The notes under the pieces: model-generated
Told to the model about the DNA's origin: nothing
The model's database searches: none
What the model saw: only the letters and a program-made list of their open reading frames with translations
Part shown: piece after piece, positions 33,447 to 41,861 of the stretch
Layout of the letters: every line of letters starts with the position of its first letter
Position numbering within the stretch: the stretch's first letter is position 1
Position numbers and translations under genes: made by a program
From: Aureispira sp. CCB-QB1
GTDB taxonomy: Bacteria; Bacteroidota; Bacteroidia; Chitinophagales; Saprospiraceae
Assembly (NCBI RefSeq): GCF_000724545.1
Contig: NZ_JHBV01000007.1
Coordinates: 124,001-188,000, forward strand
Direction of reading: 5' to 3'
Length of the DNA: 64,000 bases

Positions 33447-35480
33447 ATGAGATGTCTTTTTCAATCTAAAGCAATTGTGCTTCTAAAGTATTTTTTAATA
33501 GGAGGGCTGATTGTATTGTTTGAAGAGAGTAAGGCACAAGATACATTAGTTTTAGATACCTTAGAAATTTATAAACAAAGCAAATCTATACCAAAATCAC
33601 TAACTAAAACCCCTACGGCTTTAGCTACTTATTTGACTCAAAATTATAAGAGAGAGGATCAAAAAGTACTTGCAATAGCTTACTGGATTGCTACGAATAT
33701 TCAATACAATTATCAAGCATTTAAACAGCGTTTGCTATCAGAAAAAACTTCTGTAGAGATTTTGCGCTCCAAAAAAGCTTTGAGTCATGAATACGCTCAA
33801 TTATTCAAAGATATGTGTGGTAGTGTTGGAATACAAGCTGCTATTGTAAATGGTTATACCAAAGGATTTGATTTCTTCTCCAAAGATACTTTGTATCGTG
33901 CTGAACATAGTTGGTCAATCGTTCAAATTAATGGTCATTGGCATTTGATAGATTTGACCTATGCTAGTGGTCGCATAGAGTGTCAACAACAGGTATTTGC
34001 CAAAGGAATAGTCAAACTATTTAATGGTAGGATAATTCCTCGATTTAAGTATGTTCAAAAATTTAACCCTGCTTGGTTGTTTGTTGCTCCTGATGAATTT
34101 ATTTTTACCCATTTCCCAAACTTAAAAAGGTATCAATTGCTCAAGCAACCACTTGCCTTTGAGGCATATCAAGCGGGGGGATGGGCCATTCATAGTCATT
34201 TGTCTTGGTTTCCCAAAACCTATCAGAGTAACCCCGCTATTGATGCATTTATTCAACAATCTAAAATAGAGCAATGGTTGTTGGAAGCCCAAGAGGCGCA
34301 TGCTATTAACTCTAGCAATCATCAAGTAAAAGGATACCTTTATTATCTAGCTTTAGATAGTTTGTTTCGTGCGACTTATGATCCTCAAACGAGTGCCTTA
34401 ATCGCCTCAAAGCGCTATTTGCAAAGAATGGCAGACTATGCTAATATTGCCGAAATAGCTTTGCGTCAGAGTGTTGAAGATAATAATCAAGAATATAAGA
34501 ACAAAATGGCACAAAGTTGGGCGTGGAAAAAACGTTTGTTTGACAGCAATAGAGGGCATATTCAGCAGCTGCAAAAGCGTTCTCAAAAAAATACAGAACA
34601 GGAGGCATTAATTGTAAAAATTGAAAATGATAATTTGAATAGTCAGCAATTGGTAGAAAAGCACTTGCGTCATAAAAAAAGGCAAAGAATTAGATTTAAC
34701 AATATGGACAAAGCGAATTCTGAAATAGCAATTCAAAATTCTATTATCCATGCTCCTCGGAATGTGTTATTACATCAAACATTAGATTCCTTAGAAGAAG
34801 TGGCGAATGCCTTGATGGTTCAAAAAGATTCTTTATTGCAGTTTTTAGACGAAAAAATACAAGAGATTATTTATCCTAAAGAACAGTTGGTTATGCATAT
34901 TCATCGAGGAAATTTAAAAGCTCTGCGACAAATTGTTGATCAAAAAAAATTAGCGTTGTCCTTGGTGTATGAGGATGCTCAGGTATTGGACAAAGGTTGG
35001 TTTAAGAAGAGCCTCTCACGGGCAGATAGTATTAACAAGGTTATTATCGACACCTTTTTGCTTACTTTGTACCAAAAACAATTAGCTTCTCAAAAAAGAA
35101 TGCAATTGTATTGTAAGTTGATCGATAATCAATTAGAATTGTTACAAAAAGAAAGAAGCCGTAAGACTCAAAGGGCAAATACGCTACAATATTCTATTGG
35201 TGTATTCGTAAACTTAGAAAACAAATTATTACAATATAAAGAGCAGTTAAAAAATTGCCTAGGATTTCAGCAGAGATTAATTCGTTGGTTGGAAAATGAA
35301 ATTCAGTATATGCATCAGACCATACAGGTTTTTTGGAGTGATAATCGCTTGGAACATTATCGACATGTAAAATACATGGAGTATCGCCAACATATTCGTC
35401 AAGCTGAAAACGCAAAAATACATTTGATACTTCAAAAGATTACTAAGATTAAACGAATGATAATCGCTGCACAATCTTAG
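33447..35480 (+). CDS. Transglutaminase-like protein lacking the usual catalytic cysteine
   Basis: 677 residues. A signal peptide ends at EESKAQ. A transglutaminase-like (kyphoscoliosis-peptidase type) domain spans about residues 60-180: KVLAIAYWIATNIQYNY, then ALSHEYAQLFKDMCGSVG, AEHSWSIVQINGHWHLIDLTYASG. Family members normally read G-V-C-x-x-Y-A at the nucleophile; here it is A-L-S-H-E-Y-A, so the Cys is replaced by Ser, while His (AEHSW) and Asp (LIDLTY) remain. The large remainder (200-677) is helical and rich in Gln/Lys with coiled-coil character. It is exported, probably non-enzymatic or altered in activity. No cotranscribed partner. Confidence 0.8.
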   Translation: MRCLFQSKAIVLLKYFLIGGLIVLFEESKAQDTLVLDTLEIYKQSKSIPKSLTKTPTALATYLTQNYKREDQKVLAIAYWIATNIQYNYQAFKQRLLSEKTSVEILRSKKALSHEYAQLFKDMCGSVGIQAAIVNGYTKGFDFFSKDTLYRAEHSWSIVQINGHWHLIDLTYASGRIECQQQVFAKGIVKLFNGRIIPRFKYVQKFNPAWLFVAPDEFIFTHFPNLKRYQLLKQPLAFEAYQAGGWAIHSHLSWFPKTYQSNPAIDAFIQQSKIEQWLLEAQEAHAINSSNHQVKGYLYYLALDSLFRATYDPQTSALIASKRYLQRMADYANIAEIALRQSVEDNNQEYKNKMAQSWAWKKRLFDSNRGHIQQLQKRSQKNTEQEALIVKIENDNLNSQQLVEKHLRHKKRQRIRFNNMDKANSEIAIQNSIIHAPRNVLLHQTLDSLEEVANALMVQKDSLLQFLDEKIQEIIYPKEQLVMHIHRGNLKALRQIVDQKKLALSLVYEDAQVLDKGWFKKSLSRADSINKVIIDTFLLTLYQKQLASQKRMQLYCKLIDNQLELLQKERSRKTQRANTLQYSIGVFVNLENKLLQYKEQLKNCLGFQQRLIRWLENEIQYMHQTIQVFWSDNRLEHYRHVKYMEYRQHIRQAENAKIHLILQKITKIKRMIIAAQS

Positions 35481-35602
35481 TGCATGGTTTGTTTGACAGG
35501 ACACCAACAGATGATATAAGTCTAATAGAAAAAACTAATAATATGCTAATCCTGATTGTAATTTAATTGGGAGACTCGAATCCATTTATATAAAACACCA
35601 CT

Positions 35603-36235
35603 ATGACGATGGCTAAAAAAATAAATCTAGCGACTTGGAAACGATTGCCTCAATACGAGTTTTTTAAGACCTTTGATCAACCTTTCTTTAACATAACCGC
35701 TAATATCAACGTAACAGAACTTTATGCGTATACAAAGACAAATCAACTGCCGTATTTTTATACTATGTTGCATACTTTGTTAAAAGTGATTCAAACAATT
35801 CCTGAGTTCAGATATAGAATTTATCATGGAGATGTATACGAATATACAAGCATTGATAGTGGAGTAACAATTTTGTTAGAAGACGAAACCTTTATGTATG
35901 GAACCGTAGCCTATAAAGAAAATCTTAGGGATTTTATTGTTAAAAGCCAAGCAGATATTGAACATCAAAAAAAAGAAAGAGGTTTTGTGCCACATGGAGA
36001 ACCTAATGTAATATATGTTTCTGCGTTACCTTGGGTATCATTTACAGGGTTTCAACATGCTCGAAAAACAGGAATGGAAGACAGTATCCCTCGTTTTGTT
36101 TTTGGGAAATATTTTAAAGAAGAAAATGAGCTAAAAATGCCGCTTTCTGTTGAGGTTCACCATGCTTTGGTGGATGGCTTTCATGTTGGTCAGCTATTCG
36201 AACGTTTGCAAAAAGAAAATTTAAACTTTGTTTAA
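35603..36235 (+). CDS. CatA-like acetyltransferase (chloramphenicol acetyltransferase family)
   Basis: 210 residues, the length of trimeric type A CAT (about 215). The catalytic His motif is VEVHHALVDGFHVGQLFERL near the C-terminus, matching HHAxxDGFHV. FxxTxNIxVTELYAYTK and PEFRYRIYHGDVYEY (RYR region) are also typical, as is YVSALPWVSFTGFQHA. CAT enzymes transfer acetyl from acetyl-CoA to chloramphenicol. A chromosomal relative without mobile-element context may have another acceptor, so drug resistance is not asserted. ATG at 35603 or 35609 are both possible. A single gene. Confidence 0.85.
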   Translation: MTMAKKINLATWKRLPQYEFFKTFDQPFFNITANINVTELYAYTKTNQLPYFYTMLHTLLKVIQTIPEFRYRIYHGDVYEYTSIDSGVTILLEDETFMYGTVAYKENLRDFIVKSQADIEHQKKERGFVPHGEPNVIYVSALPWVSFTGFQHARKTGMEDSIPRFVFGKYFKEENELKMPLSVEVHHALVDGFHVGQLFERLQKENLNFV

Positions 36236-36543
36236 GGTTCTGATTAGTAGTTGGTTGTGTGTTTTGTTGTTGCTAGAGGTTTAATTGAAGGAGAGATTTA
36301 GTGCCAACAAACTAATTTAAAAATAAAACAAAAAAAAATAACAAAAAAATAAACCATCCTCTAGTAAAGCGTAGATGGGGCTTCCCCTTTTTATTTAGAA
36401 ATATTGAAGTGTTAAATATGCTCCTTTAAAAAAAACAAACTGGACTTTTTAGTTTTAATATAATATCTTTGTGACCGATTTAAGATAAGATGAGTTGTAT
36501 CAATTTTAATCATTCACTAACAAACCACTTTAAAACTAAGAAA
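36236..36543. other. Intergenic region with promoter of the SprB-like gene
   Basis: AT-rich. It contains a TATCTTTG element at 36464-36471 and long A-runs, with no gene. The open frame upstream of 36544 is non-coding leader. Confidence 0.5.
36464..36471 (+). promoter_or_regulatory. Candidate -7 promoter element (TATCTTTG)
   Basis: Matches TAnnTTTG and lies 73 bases before the ATG of the SprB/T9SS protein. No good TTG at the -33 distance. Confidence 0.4.
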
Positions 36544-38715
36544 ATGACAAGACCTTTAATCACTATTTTATTGTGTATTGTATTTGCGTCAGTATCTATG
36601 GCACAAAACCTACAACCTATTAACAAAACAATTTCATTTCAACCTCAATTATCTACTTTTTCGAATGCACCTGAAGCAACGACCTTGAACTGTGTGGACA
36701 CGATAGAGTTTACATTGGCAAAAGCAACAGGTTTACGTATTCTTACCTTAAATAATGCAACATCTGCACAAGCGGCATCTCAGTATTTTAATGCTGCACA
36801 AGCAATTACTATAAGTGGTGCAACATTTTATGCGTTTAAATCAGATGCAACAGGAGGTATTTCTGCGAATGTTCCTGTATCTATTTACTTGGCAGGAGCA
36901 GATTCTTTGCCTACAGGGGCACCATTAGCTACTGTTAACGTACCTGTAGATACTACTTTTGGTGGAGGTTCATTAGCTGTTCTTGAAAAAACAGCAAATT
37001 TCACAACACCCATAACTATGACACAACCTTATTGTGTTGTAATTGAGAACAATAGCCCCAATGGCGTTGGTCTAGTATACAATGACTATACTAGTGGCGA
37101 TGGTAGACAACAATGGCTATCTGGAGCAAATATTGGAGGAAACTGGTTGAATTCATACGTTATTAGCATTGGAGGAGCGGCATTGGATGCAGATGTTTTG
37201 GTTTACCCACATGTTAGCTATGATTTGACCTCTTCATTTACTTCAAGTAGATCATATATGTGTGCTGCTGGAGTTGTGACATTTACCGATAATTCGTCTG
37301 TTATTTTAACAGATCCAATGTACAATAGAGCAGCTTTCTTTAATGCATTAGCTGTATCTTATGCTTATGACTTAGGAGAAGGAAACCCTGTAACAAAAGT
37401 TATTGATACGACACATACGTATACAACACCTCCACCATATACCGTTATTCAGTACGATACAATTTTAGGATGGAATACTTTCTGTGCAGCAAGTGACACA
37501 ACTGTTTTAGCACCAATTACTTTAACGACAACAACGAATACAACGGTGTCTAATTGTGATCAAGCAACAGGTACTGCGACAGTAAGTCCACAATTAGGGG
37601 TAGCACCATATACGTACCAATGGGATGCCGCTGCTGCTAACCAAACAACGGCTACAGCAACCAATTTGGCGGCAGGTTCTTATATCGCAACATTTACTGA
37701 TTCAGAGGGTTGTATAGGTTCAGATACATTTGTAGTTGACAACCCTGTATCACCAACACTTGGAGCAGCTGTAAGTTCTAACTATAACGGTGCTGATATT
37801 TCTTGTAATGGAGGTGCTGATGGAACAGCACTTGCAACAGGTACCAATGGAACAACACCCTATACATACCAATGGGATGCCGCTGCTGCTAACCAAACAA
37901 CGGCTACAGCAACTAACTTGACTGCGGGAACATATGGTGTAACTATCATTGATGCTGCAAACTGTGCTGCTACTGCTACTGTTACTTTGACAGAGCCAAC
38001 GGCATTGGTTGCTACTGGAAATGCTGTTACAGATGTATCTTGTAATGGAGGTACTGATGGAACTACTTCTACTACTGTAACAGGAGGAACTGCACCATAT
38101 TCTTACCTATGGAGCAACTCTGCTACAACAGATACTATCGTAGGATTGAGTGCTGGTAGCTACATTGTTACAAGCACAGATGCTAATGGATGTACGGTTG
38201 TTGGATCTACTTTGACTGTAAATGAGCCAACATTGTTAACCTCTACAATTCTAGATAATGGAGATGGTACAGCTACTGTTTCTGGAGCAGGGGGAACTCC
38301 TGGATACACTTACCAATGGGATGCCGCTGCTGCGAATCAAACAACAGCTACTGCAACAGGATTGACGAACAATACTACTTATAGTGTTACTGTTACCGAT
38401 GCGAATGGATGTACTTCTGTTTCTAATGTAACTGTAACAATTGTAGGTATAAATGACCTTGAGGTATTGAACAGTCTATCTGTTTTCCCAAATCCTGCTC
38501 GCACAACTGTATTTGTAGATTTGGATATGCAAGTAGCCAATGATGTTTCTATCCGTATCGTTAACGTTACAGGACAAACTGTTTTGGAGAAAAACTTAGG
38601 TAATATTCAATCAGAAAGAGTTGAATTGAATACTACTGAATTAGCTAAAGGTGTTTATATGATGAACTTCAATATTGGTGCAGAAATGACAACTACAAAG
38701 TTGATTATTGAATAG
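36544..38715 (+). CDS. Cell-surface protein with SprB repeats and T9SS sorting domain
   Basis: 723 residues from the ATG at 36544, which begins the signal peptide MTRPLITILLCIVFASVSMA. The N-terminal 300 residues are a beta-rich domain of unknown family. From about residue 340 follow SprB-type repeats (SCNGGADGTALATGTNGTTP, SCNGGTDGTTSTTVTGGTAP, with YTYQWDAAAANQTTATATN three times). A type A sorting domain closes the protein: LSVFPNPARTTVFVDLDM, IVNVTGQTVLEKNL, LAKGVYMMNF, TTKLIIE. SprB repeats occur in mobile surface adhesins of gliding Bacteroidota. Export by the type IX system is inferred. Terminator at 38746-38783. Confidence 0.92.
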   Translation: MTRPLITILLCIVFASVSMAQNLQPINKTISFQPQLSTFSNAPEATTLNCVDTIEFTLAKATGLRILTLNNATSAQAASQYFNAAQAITISGATFYAFKSDATGGISANVPVSIYLAGADSLPTGAPLATVNVPVDTTFGGGSLAVLEKTANFTTPITMTQPYCVVIENNSPNGVGLVYNDYTSGDGRQQWLSGANIGGNWLNSYVISIGGAALDADVLVYPHVSYDLTSSFTSSRSYMCAAGVVTFTDNSSVILTDPMYNRAAFFNALAVSYAYDLGEGNPVTKVIDTTHTYTTPPPYTVIQYDTILGWNTFCAASDTTVLAPITLTTTTNTTVSNCDQATGTATVSPQLGVAPYTYQWDAAAANQTTATATNLAAGSYIATFTDSEGCIGSDTFVVDNPVSPTLGAAVSSNYNGADISCNGGADGTALATGTNGTTPYTYQWDAAAANQTTATATNLTAGTYGVTIIDAANCAATATVTLTEPTALVATGNAVTDVSCNGGTDGTTSTTVTGGTAPYSYLWSNSATTDTIVGLSAGSYIVTSTDANGCTVVGSTLTVNEPTLLTSTILDNGDGTATVSGAGGTPGYTYQWDAAAANQTTATATGLTNNTTYSVTVTDANGCTSVSNVTVTIVGINDLEVLNSLSVFPNPARTTVFVDLDMQVANDVSIRIVNVTGQTVLEKNLGNIQSERVELNTTELAKGVYMMNFNIGAEMTTTKLIIE
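37615..38357 (+). repeat. Three 47-base near-identical repeats inside the SprB-like gene
   Basis: Copies at 37615-37661, 37867-37913 and 38311-38357. The first two are identical over 47 bases; the third has a few silent or near-silent changes. They encode YQWDAAAANQTTATAT. Near-identity at DNA level within diverged surroundings points to recent duplication or gene conversion. Confidence 0.85.
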
Positions 38716-38745
38716 CATCACTATCAAGATACTTTTAGTATAAAT

Positions 38746-38783
38746 GAGAAGCCATATCAAACGATATGGCTTCTTTTTTTTTT
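38746..38783 (+). terminator. Intrinsic terminator
   Basis: GAGAAGCCATATC (38746-38758) pairs with GATATGGCTTCT (38763-38774), followed by a long T-run. It ends the SprB-like gene and abuts the end of the convergent gene at 38782. Confidence 0.88.
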
Positions 38784-40470
38784 ACTCAGAGAGCATTTTT
38801 AATTTTTTTAATGAAAGGACAATGCTGACTTCTTTGGGGTTGTCTTTTTCTTTTTCATCACTGCCCATATATTTTCTACATTTTAGTTTTCCAATTGGAG
38901 GACTTAATACAAAATTTGATGGCTCAACACCAAGCTCTATTAAGTATTCTTTGACACTATTTTGCCTGCCTTTTGAAATTTTTCTATTAATCTCTTCACT
39001 ACCTTCACAGCTTGTTGTGCCTTCAAGGTAAATGGAGTAGTACTCATCATTTTTTTGTTTTAGCGTTAAGTCCCTAATCATGCTAATTTCTTGTGTAGAG
39101 AATGTTTTATGAGGGAAATCCTTTTTTAGTTTGGTGGCTACTAATTTTGAAAAATCTTCAACAATTAGCCGATGTAATTGATTTTTATCGCCTTTGTCTA
39201 GAGTAACTTCATTTTTTTCAAATTTTATGGAGGAGTTATCGGTCTCTTTTTTACGTTTTTTTACTTCAAATAATATCGCAGCAACATTATTATCTTTGCT
39301 ATACTCAGGTATTGAAAATTGAGTATCTACACCAACATTAACAGGAGATAGAGAAGCCCCAAAACTGATGCCTCCAACTTTAAAATGAACTTTTATAGAT
39401 ACTTTGTTTGTGTTTTTGTCTGTGTTGGCATCAACACTAATGTTAGAATTGATACGATTTTTACTGATATTTTTAGTAATCATATCAATGATAGGTGATC
39501 CTGAACCTATAGAAAAATTATCAACCATTTTCTTGCCAACTTGCTTGGCATCATCAAAGGATTTAGAATCAATTAGTTGGTTGAAGGAGTCTTTCATGGC
39601 ATCTATTTTCCCAACAAAGTAGTCGATAAACATTGATTCAATTGAGAATCCAGATTCCATAGAAGAAATATTTTTATTAGTATCAAATACAAAAACACCT
39701 TTTTCATCAACATGAAAATCAATGATAACTATCTCCGTTTTTGTATGTTTTTTTTGAGGTACATTTTGGAAAATAAAATCTAGGTTAATCGTTAATTTTA
39801 ACTGACCACTAGTATTCCATGGAATAGCGTATTTTAGAGTAGTTTCTAAATTTTTAATTTTTATTTTTTTAGGTGCTTCATTTTCAATTGTTAATTGACC
39901 TGTAATTCGAGGAATCCACTTATAGTCAGAATAAACTATTTTTATTTCTGTTTTGGATTGAGATTTAGGTGAAGAACTTTCTTCTTGTACCTCTTTTTTC
40001 TTCGTCTTGCTTTTTTCTTTTTTCTGCTGAATAAGAGCTACTTTTTTATCAATTGCTTGATGAATCTTTTTGTCCCAATCATCTAAGCGATCGATTATTT
40101 TCTGTGCTTTACGTTCTAGAACACCACTAGCTTTGATGCGACCTGAAATGGTTGCAATATCCATAGAGTAGTCTTGTAGTTTGGTGTAGGGTGTTAGTTC
40201 TAAATTGCTTTCTACAAATACATTTTCCAATTCAGCAATCAACGCTTTTGCAGCGTTTAGTTTTCTATTATTGGAACGTTTTATTTGCTTTAGTTTAGCC
40301 AATTTTGCCTTTGCTTTTTCGATAGAAGCTTGCATTTTTTTTAGCTTTTTGTCTTCTTCGTCACTAATGTAGCCATCAGCGTTAAATAATTCTCCATAAT
40401 AGCATAATTTATCATCCATGTATTGTAGTTCATCCTCCAATTCTTGAATCTTATCTATTGATGTTGCCAT
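38782..40470 (-). CDS. Coiled-coil protein with EF-hand-like loop and C-terminal OmpA-like domain
   Basis: 562 residues, no signal peptide. The first 170 residues are a charged helical region (LEDELQYMDDKLCYYG; KAKAKLAKLKQIKRSNNRK) interrupted by an EF-hand-like loop NADGYISDEED (30-40). A lysine-rich linker (about 150-185) leads to a beta-rich middle. The last 100 residues resemble an OmpA/MotB peptidoglycan-binding domain (YYSIYLEGTTSCEGSEEINR, ISKGRQNSVKEYLIELGVEP, EVSIVL), though the usual Asp is replaced in the SCEGSEEI segment. Similar architectures occur in extracellular contractile injection and gliding systems of Bacteroidota, but no such genes are adjacent. Function is open. Confidence 0.65.
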   Translation of the reverse strand: MATSIDKIQELEDELQYMDDKLCYYGELFNADGYISDEEDKKLKKMQASIEKAKAKLAKLKQIKRSNNRKLNAAKALIAELENVFVESNLELTPYTKLQDYSMDIATISGRIKASGVLERKAQKIIDRLDDWDKKIHQAIDKKVALIQQKKEKSKTKKKEVQEESSSPKSQSKTEIKIVYSDYKWIPRITGQLTIENEAPKKIKIKNLETTLKYAIPWNTSGQLKLTINLDFIFQNVPQKKHTKTEIVIIDFHVDEKGVFVFDTNKNISSMESGFSIESMFIDYFVGKIDAMKDSFNQLIDSKSFDDAKQVGKKMVDNFSIGSGSPIIDMITKNISKNRINSNISVDANTDKNTNKVSIKVHFKVGGISFGASLSPVNVGVDTQFSIPEYSKDNNVAAILFEVKKRKKETDNSSIKFEKNEVTLDKGDKNQLHRLIVEDFSKLVATKLKKDFPHKTFSTQEISMIRDLTLKQKNDEYYSIYLEGTTSCEGSEEINRKISKGRQNSVKEYLIELGVEPSNFVLSPPIGKLKCRKYMGSDEKEKDNPKEVSIVLSLKKLKMLSE

Positions 40471-40830
40471 AATTATTATTTAGGTGATTTTTGATAAAAT
40501 AAATGGGTTTAGTTTCGCTAGCTTGTTCTTCTTAAGCTATTAATTTATATTTGCAGTAAATATCTAATATTGTGAATATACTAGCAACGTAGAATATTGA
40601 GAACGTGATGTTTTGTAGAAACTATTGTGAGTGATTTTTTAATTGTATTAGTTTGTAAAACAGCTTTTTAAGGTTGTATTGTTGTGATGAAATACAATAG
40701 TTAGCAGCGAACCGAGCTATGCGAGTTCACGACCGTAGGGAGTAACAAAGCTAACTAAAAGCGAAGCGCTCATGAAGTACCACGCAGTAGCAGCGCAGCT
40801 AATCAATGAACTACTAAAAATAATAATCGA
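40471..40830. other. Divergent intergenic region ending in a dispersed repeat
   Basis: The first 220 bases are AT-rich with no clear signal. The rest is a family A repeat copy (40694-40816) that reaches to 15 bases before the TPR gene, so the promoter or leader of that gene must lie in the repeat. Confidence 0.55.
40694..40816 (+). repeat. Dispersed intergenic repeat, family A, longest copy
   Basis: Contains in order GTTAGCAGCGAACCGAGC, TATGCGAGTTCACGA, CTAACTAAAAGCGAAGCGCT (as at 2507-2530 reversed), CCACGCAGTAGCAGCGCAG (part shared with 15381-15393) and CTAATCAATGAACTACTA (as at 9573-9590). Ends 15 bases before the TPR gene ATG. Confidence 0.65.
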
Positions 40831-41730
40831 ATGGATAAAGGAGAATTAAAAGCATTTTTAGCAGAAGTAGAAGAAGATGGCATTGCTTTGTTACATAGCA
40901 GAGGTTATCAATGGTTCAAAAGTGAATTTTTACCTTATTTAAATTTAGGAGATACGCTCTTAGCCGATCAGGTAGAGCTCTTGGCAGACTGTTGGTACTT
41001 GGTTGGTGATGTGTACGATTTTAATGGAACACCCATCAAAGCAATAGAAAGTTATAAAAAGGCTTTGGAATATGATGATGATGTAGATGGTGCCTATCGT
41101 GAAATTGCCAATATGTATGAACAAATCGGACAATACACAGAGGCTTTGGAATATATCAATATTGCCATAGACAAAATGCCTGAAGAAGAAGAATTACTTG
41201 ATGATAAGGCTTCGATTCAAGATAGTATCAATTATACAGTAGAACCTTATCTGACTGCTAAAAATCAAGCTTGGACGTTGTCTGAGCAATTGGCACAAGG
41301 AGAAGTGGAAGCCGTTGTTCAAACAATTGCTGCTTTAGAAAGTCCCAATATAGCTGTTTTGCAGTGTTTGGCTAAGGCGTATGGAATGGAATTAAAAAAA
41401 GAGGCTTATTTAAAAACTTGGGAGCGTATCCTTCGGACGGAAGGCAACATGACTTTAAATTATGCCGATTGGTTCTATATGCCTCGTTCTATTTATAACA
41501 ATGAGAAAATATGGTTGCTAATTAAAGAACTAAGTCCGAGAGTCAACGAAGCTATTTTTATTGAGTTTGATAGTTTGAGTGAACATTACAGTGAGGTACT
41601 TTCACAAGCCGAAGAACTAAGCCTAATTTGCGACTTTCAGATTCATAGAATTACAAAAAATAAAGCAGCGCTCAAAGAATTGGCTGCCCAATATCCATTG
41701 TGGGAAGAAGTGCAGGAGTTGTTAGCTTAA
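40831..41730 (+). CDS. Tetratricopeptide-repeat protein
   Basis: 299 residues, acidic, no signal peptide, so cytoplasmic. TPR motifs lie around residues 50-130 (DVYDFNGTPIKAIESYKKAL, REIANMYEQIGQYTEALEYI). The C-terminal 150 residues are helical and not recognised (WERILRTEGNMTLNYADWFY). Partner unknown. The gene is preceded directly by a dispersed repeat and followed by a bidirectional terminator. Confidence 0.82.
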   Translation: MDKGELKAFLAEVEEDGIALLHSRGYQWFKSEFLPYLNLGDTLLADQVELLADCWYLVGDVYDFNGTPIKAIESYKKALEYDDDVDGAYREIANMYEQIGQYTEALEYINIAIDKMPEEEELLDDKASIQDSINYTVEPYLTAKNQAWTLSEQLAQGEVEAVVQTIAALESPNIAVLQCLAKAYGMELKKEAYLKTWERILRTEGNMTLNYADWFYMPRSIYNNEKIWLLIKELSPRVNEAIFIEFDSLSEHYSEVLSQAEELSLICDFQIHRITKNKAALKELAAQYPLWEEVQELLA

Positions 41731-41804
41731 AAAGAGGATGTTTTGCATTAGTTTGAATTGCTAGCCTTTTATTGCAAAAAACTAAAATGATAAATAAGAG
41801 GAGT

Positions 41805-41845
41805 TAACTATTTGAGAGTAACGCTACATTATTCTCAAATAGTTA
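41805..41845. terminator. Bidirectional terminator between convergent genes
   Basis: TAACTATTTGAGA (41805-41817) pairs perfectly with TCTCAAATAGTTA (41833-41845). Between the TPR gene and the DUF2891 gene ends. Confidence 0.75.
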
Positions 41846-41861
41846 GCCCAAATAAAAAATG

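Noticed and set aside
35603-36235. Acquired antibiotic resistance gene
   Set aside because: The CatA-like gene has no mobile-element context and matches neighbouring base composition, so it appears to be a resident gene.
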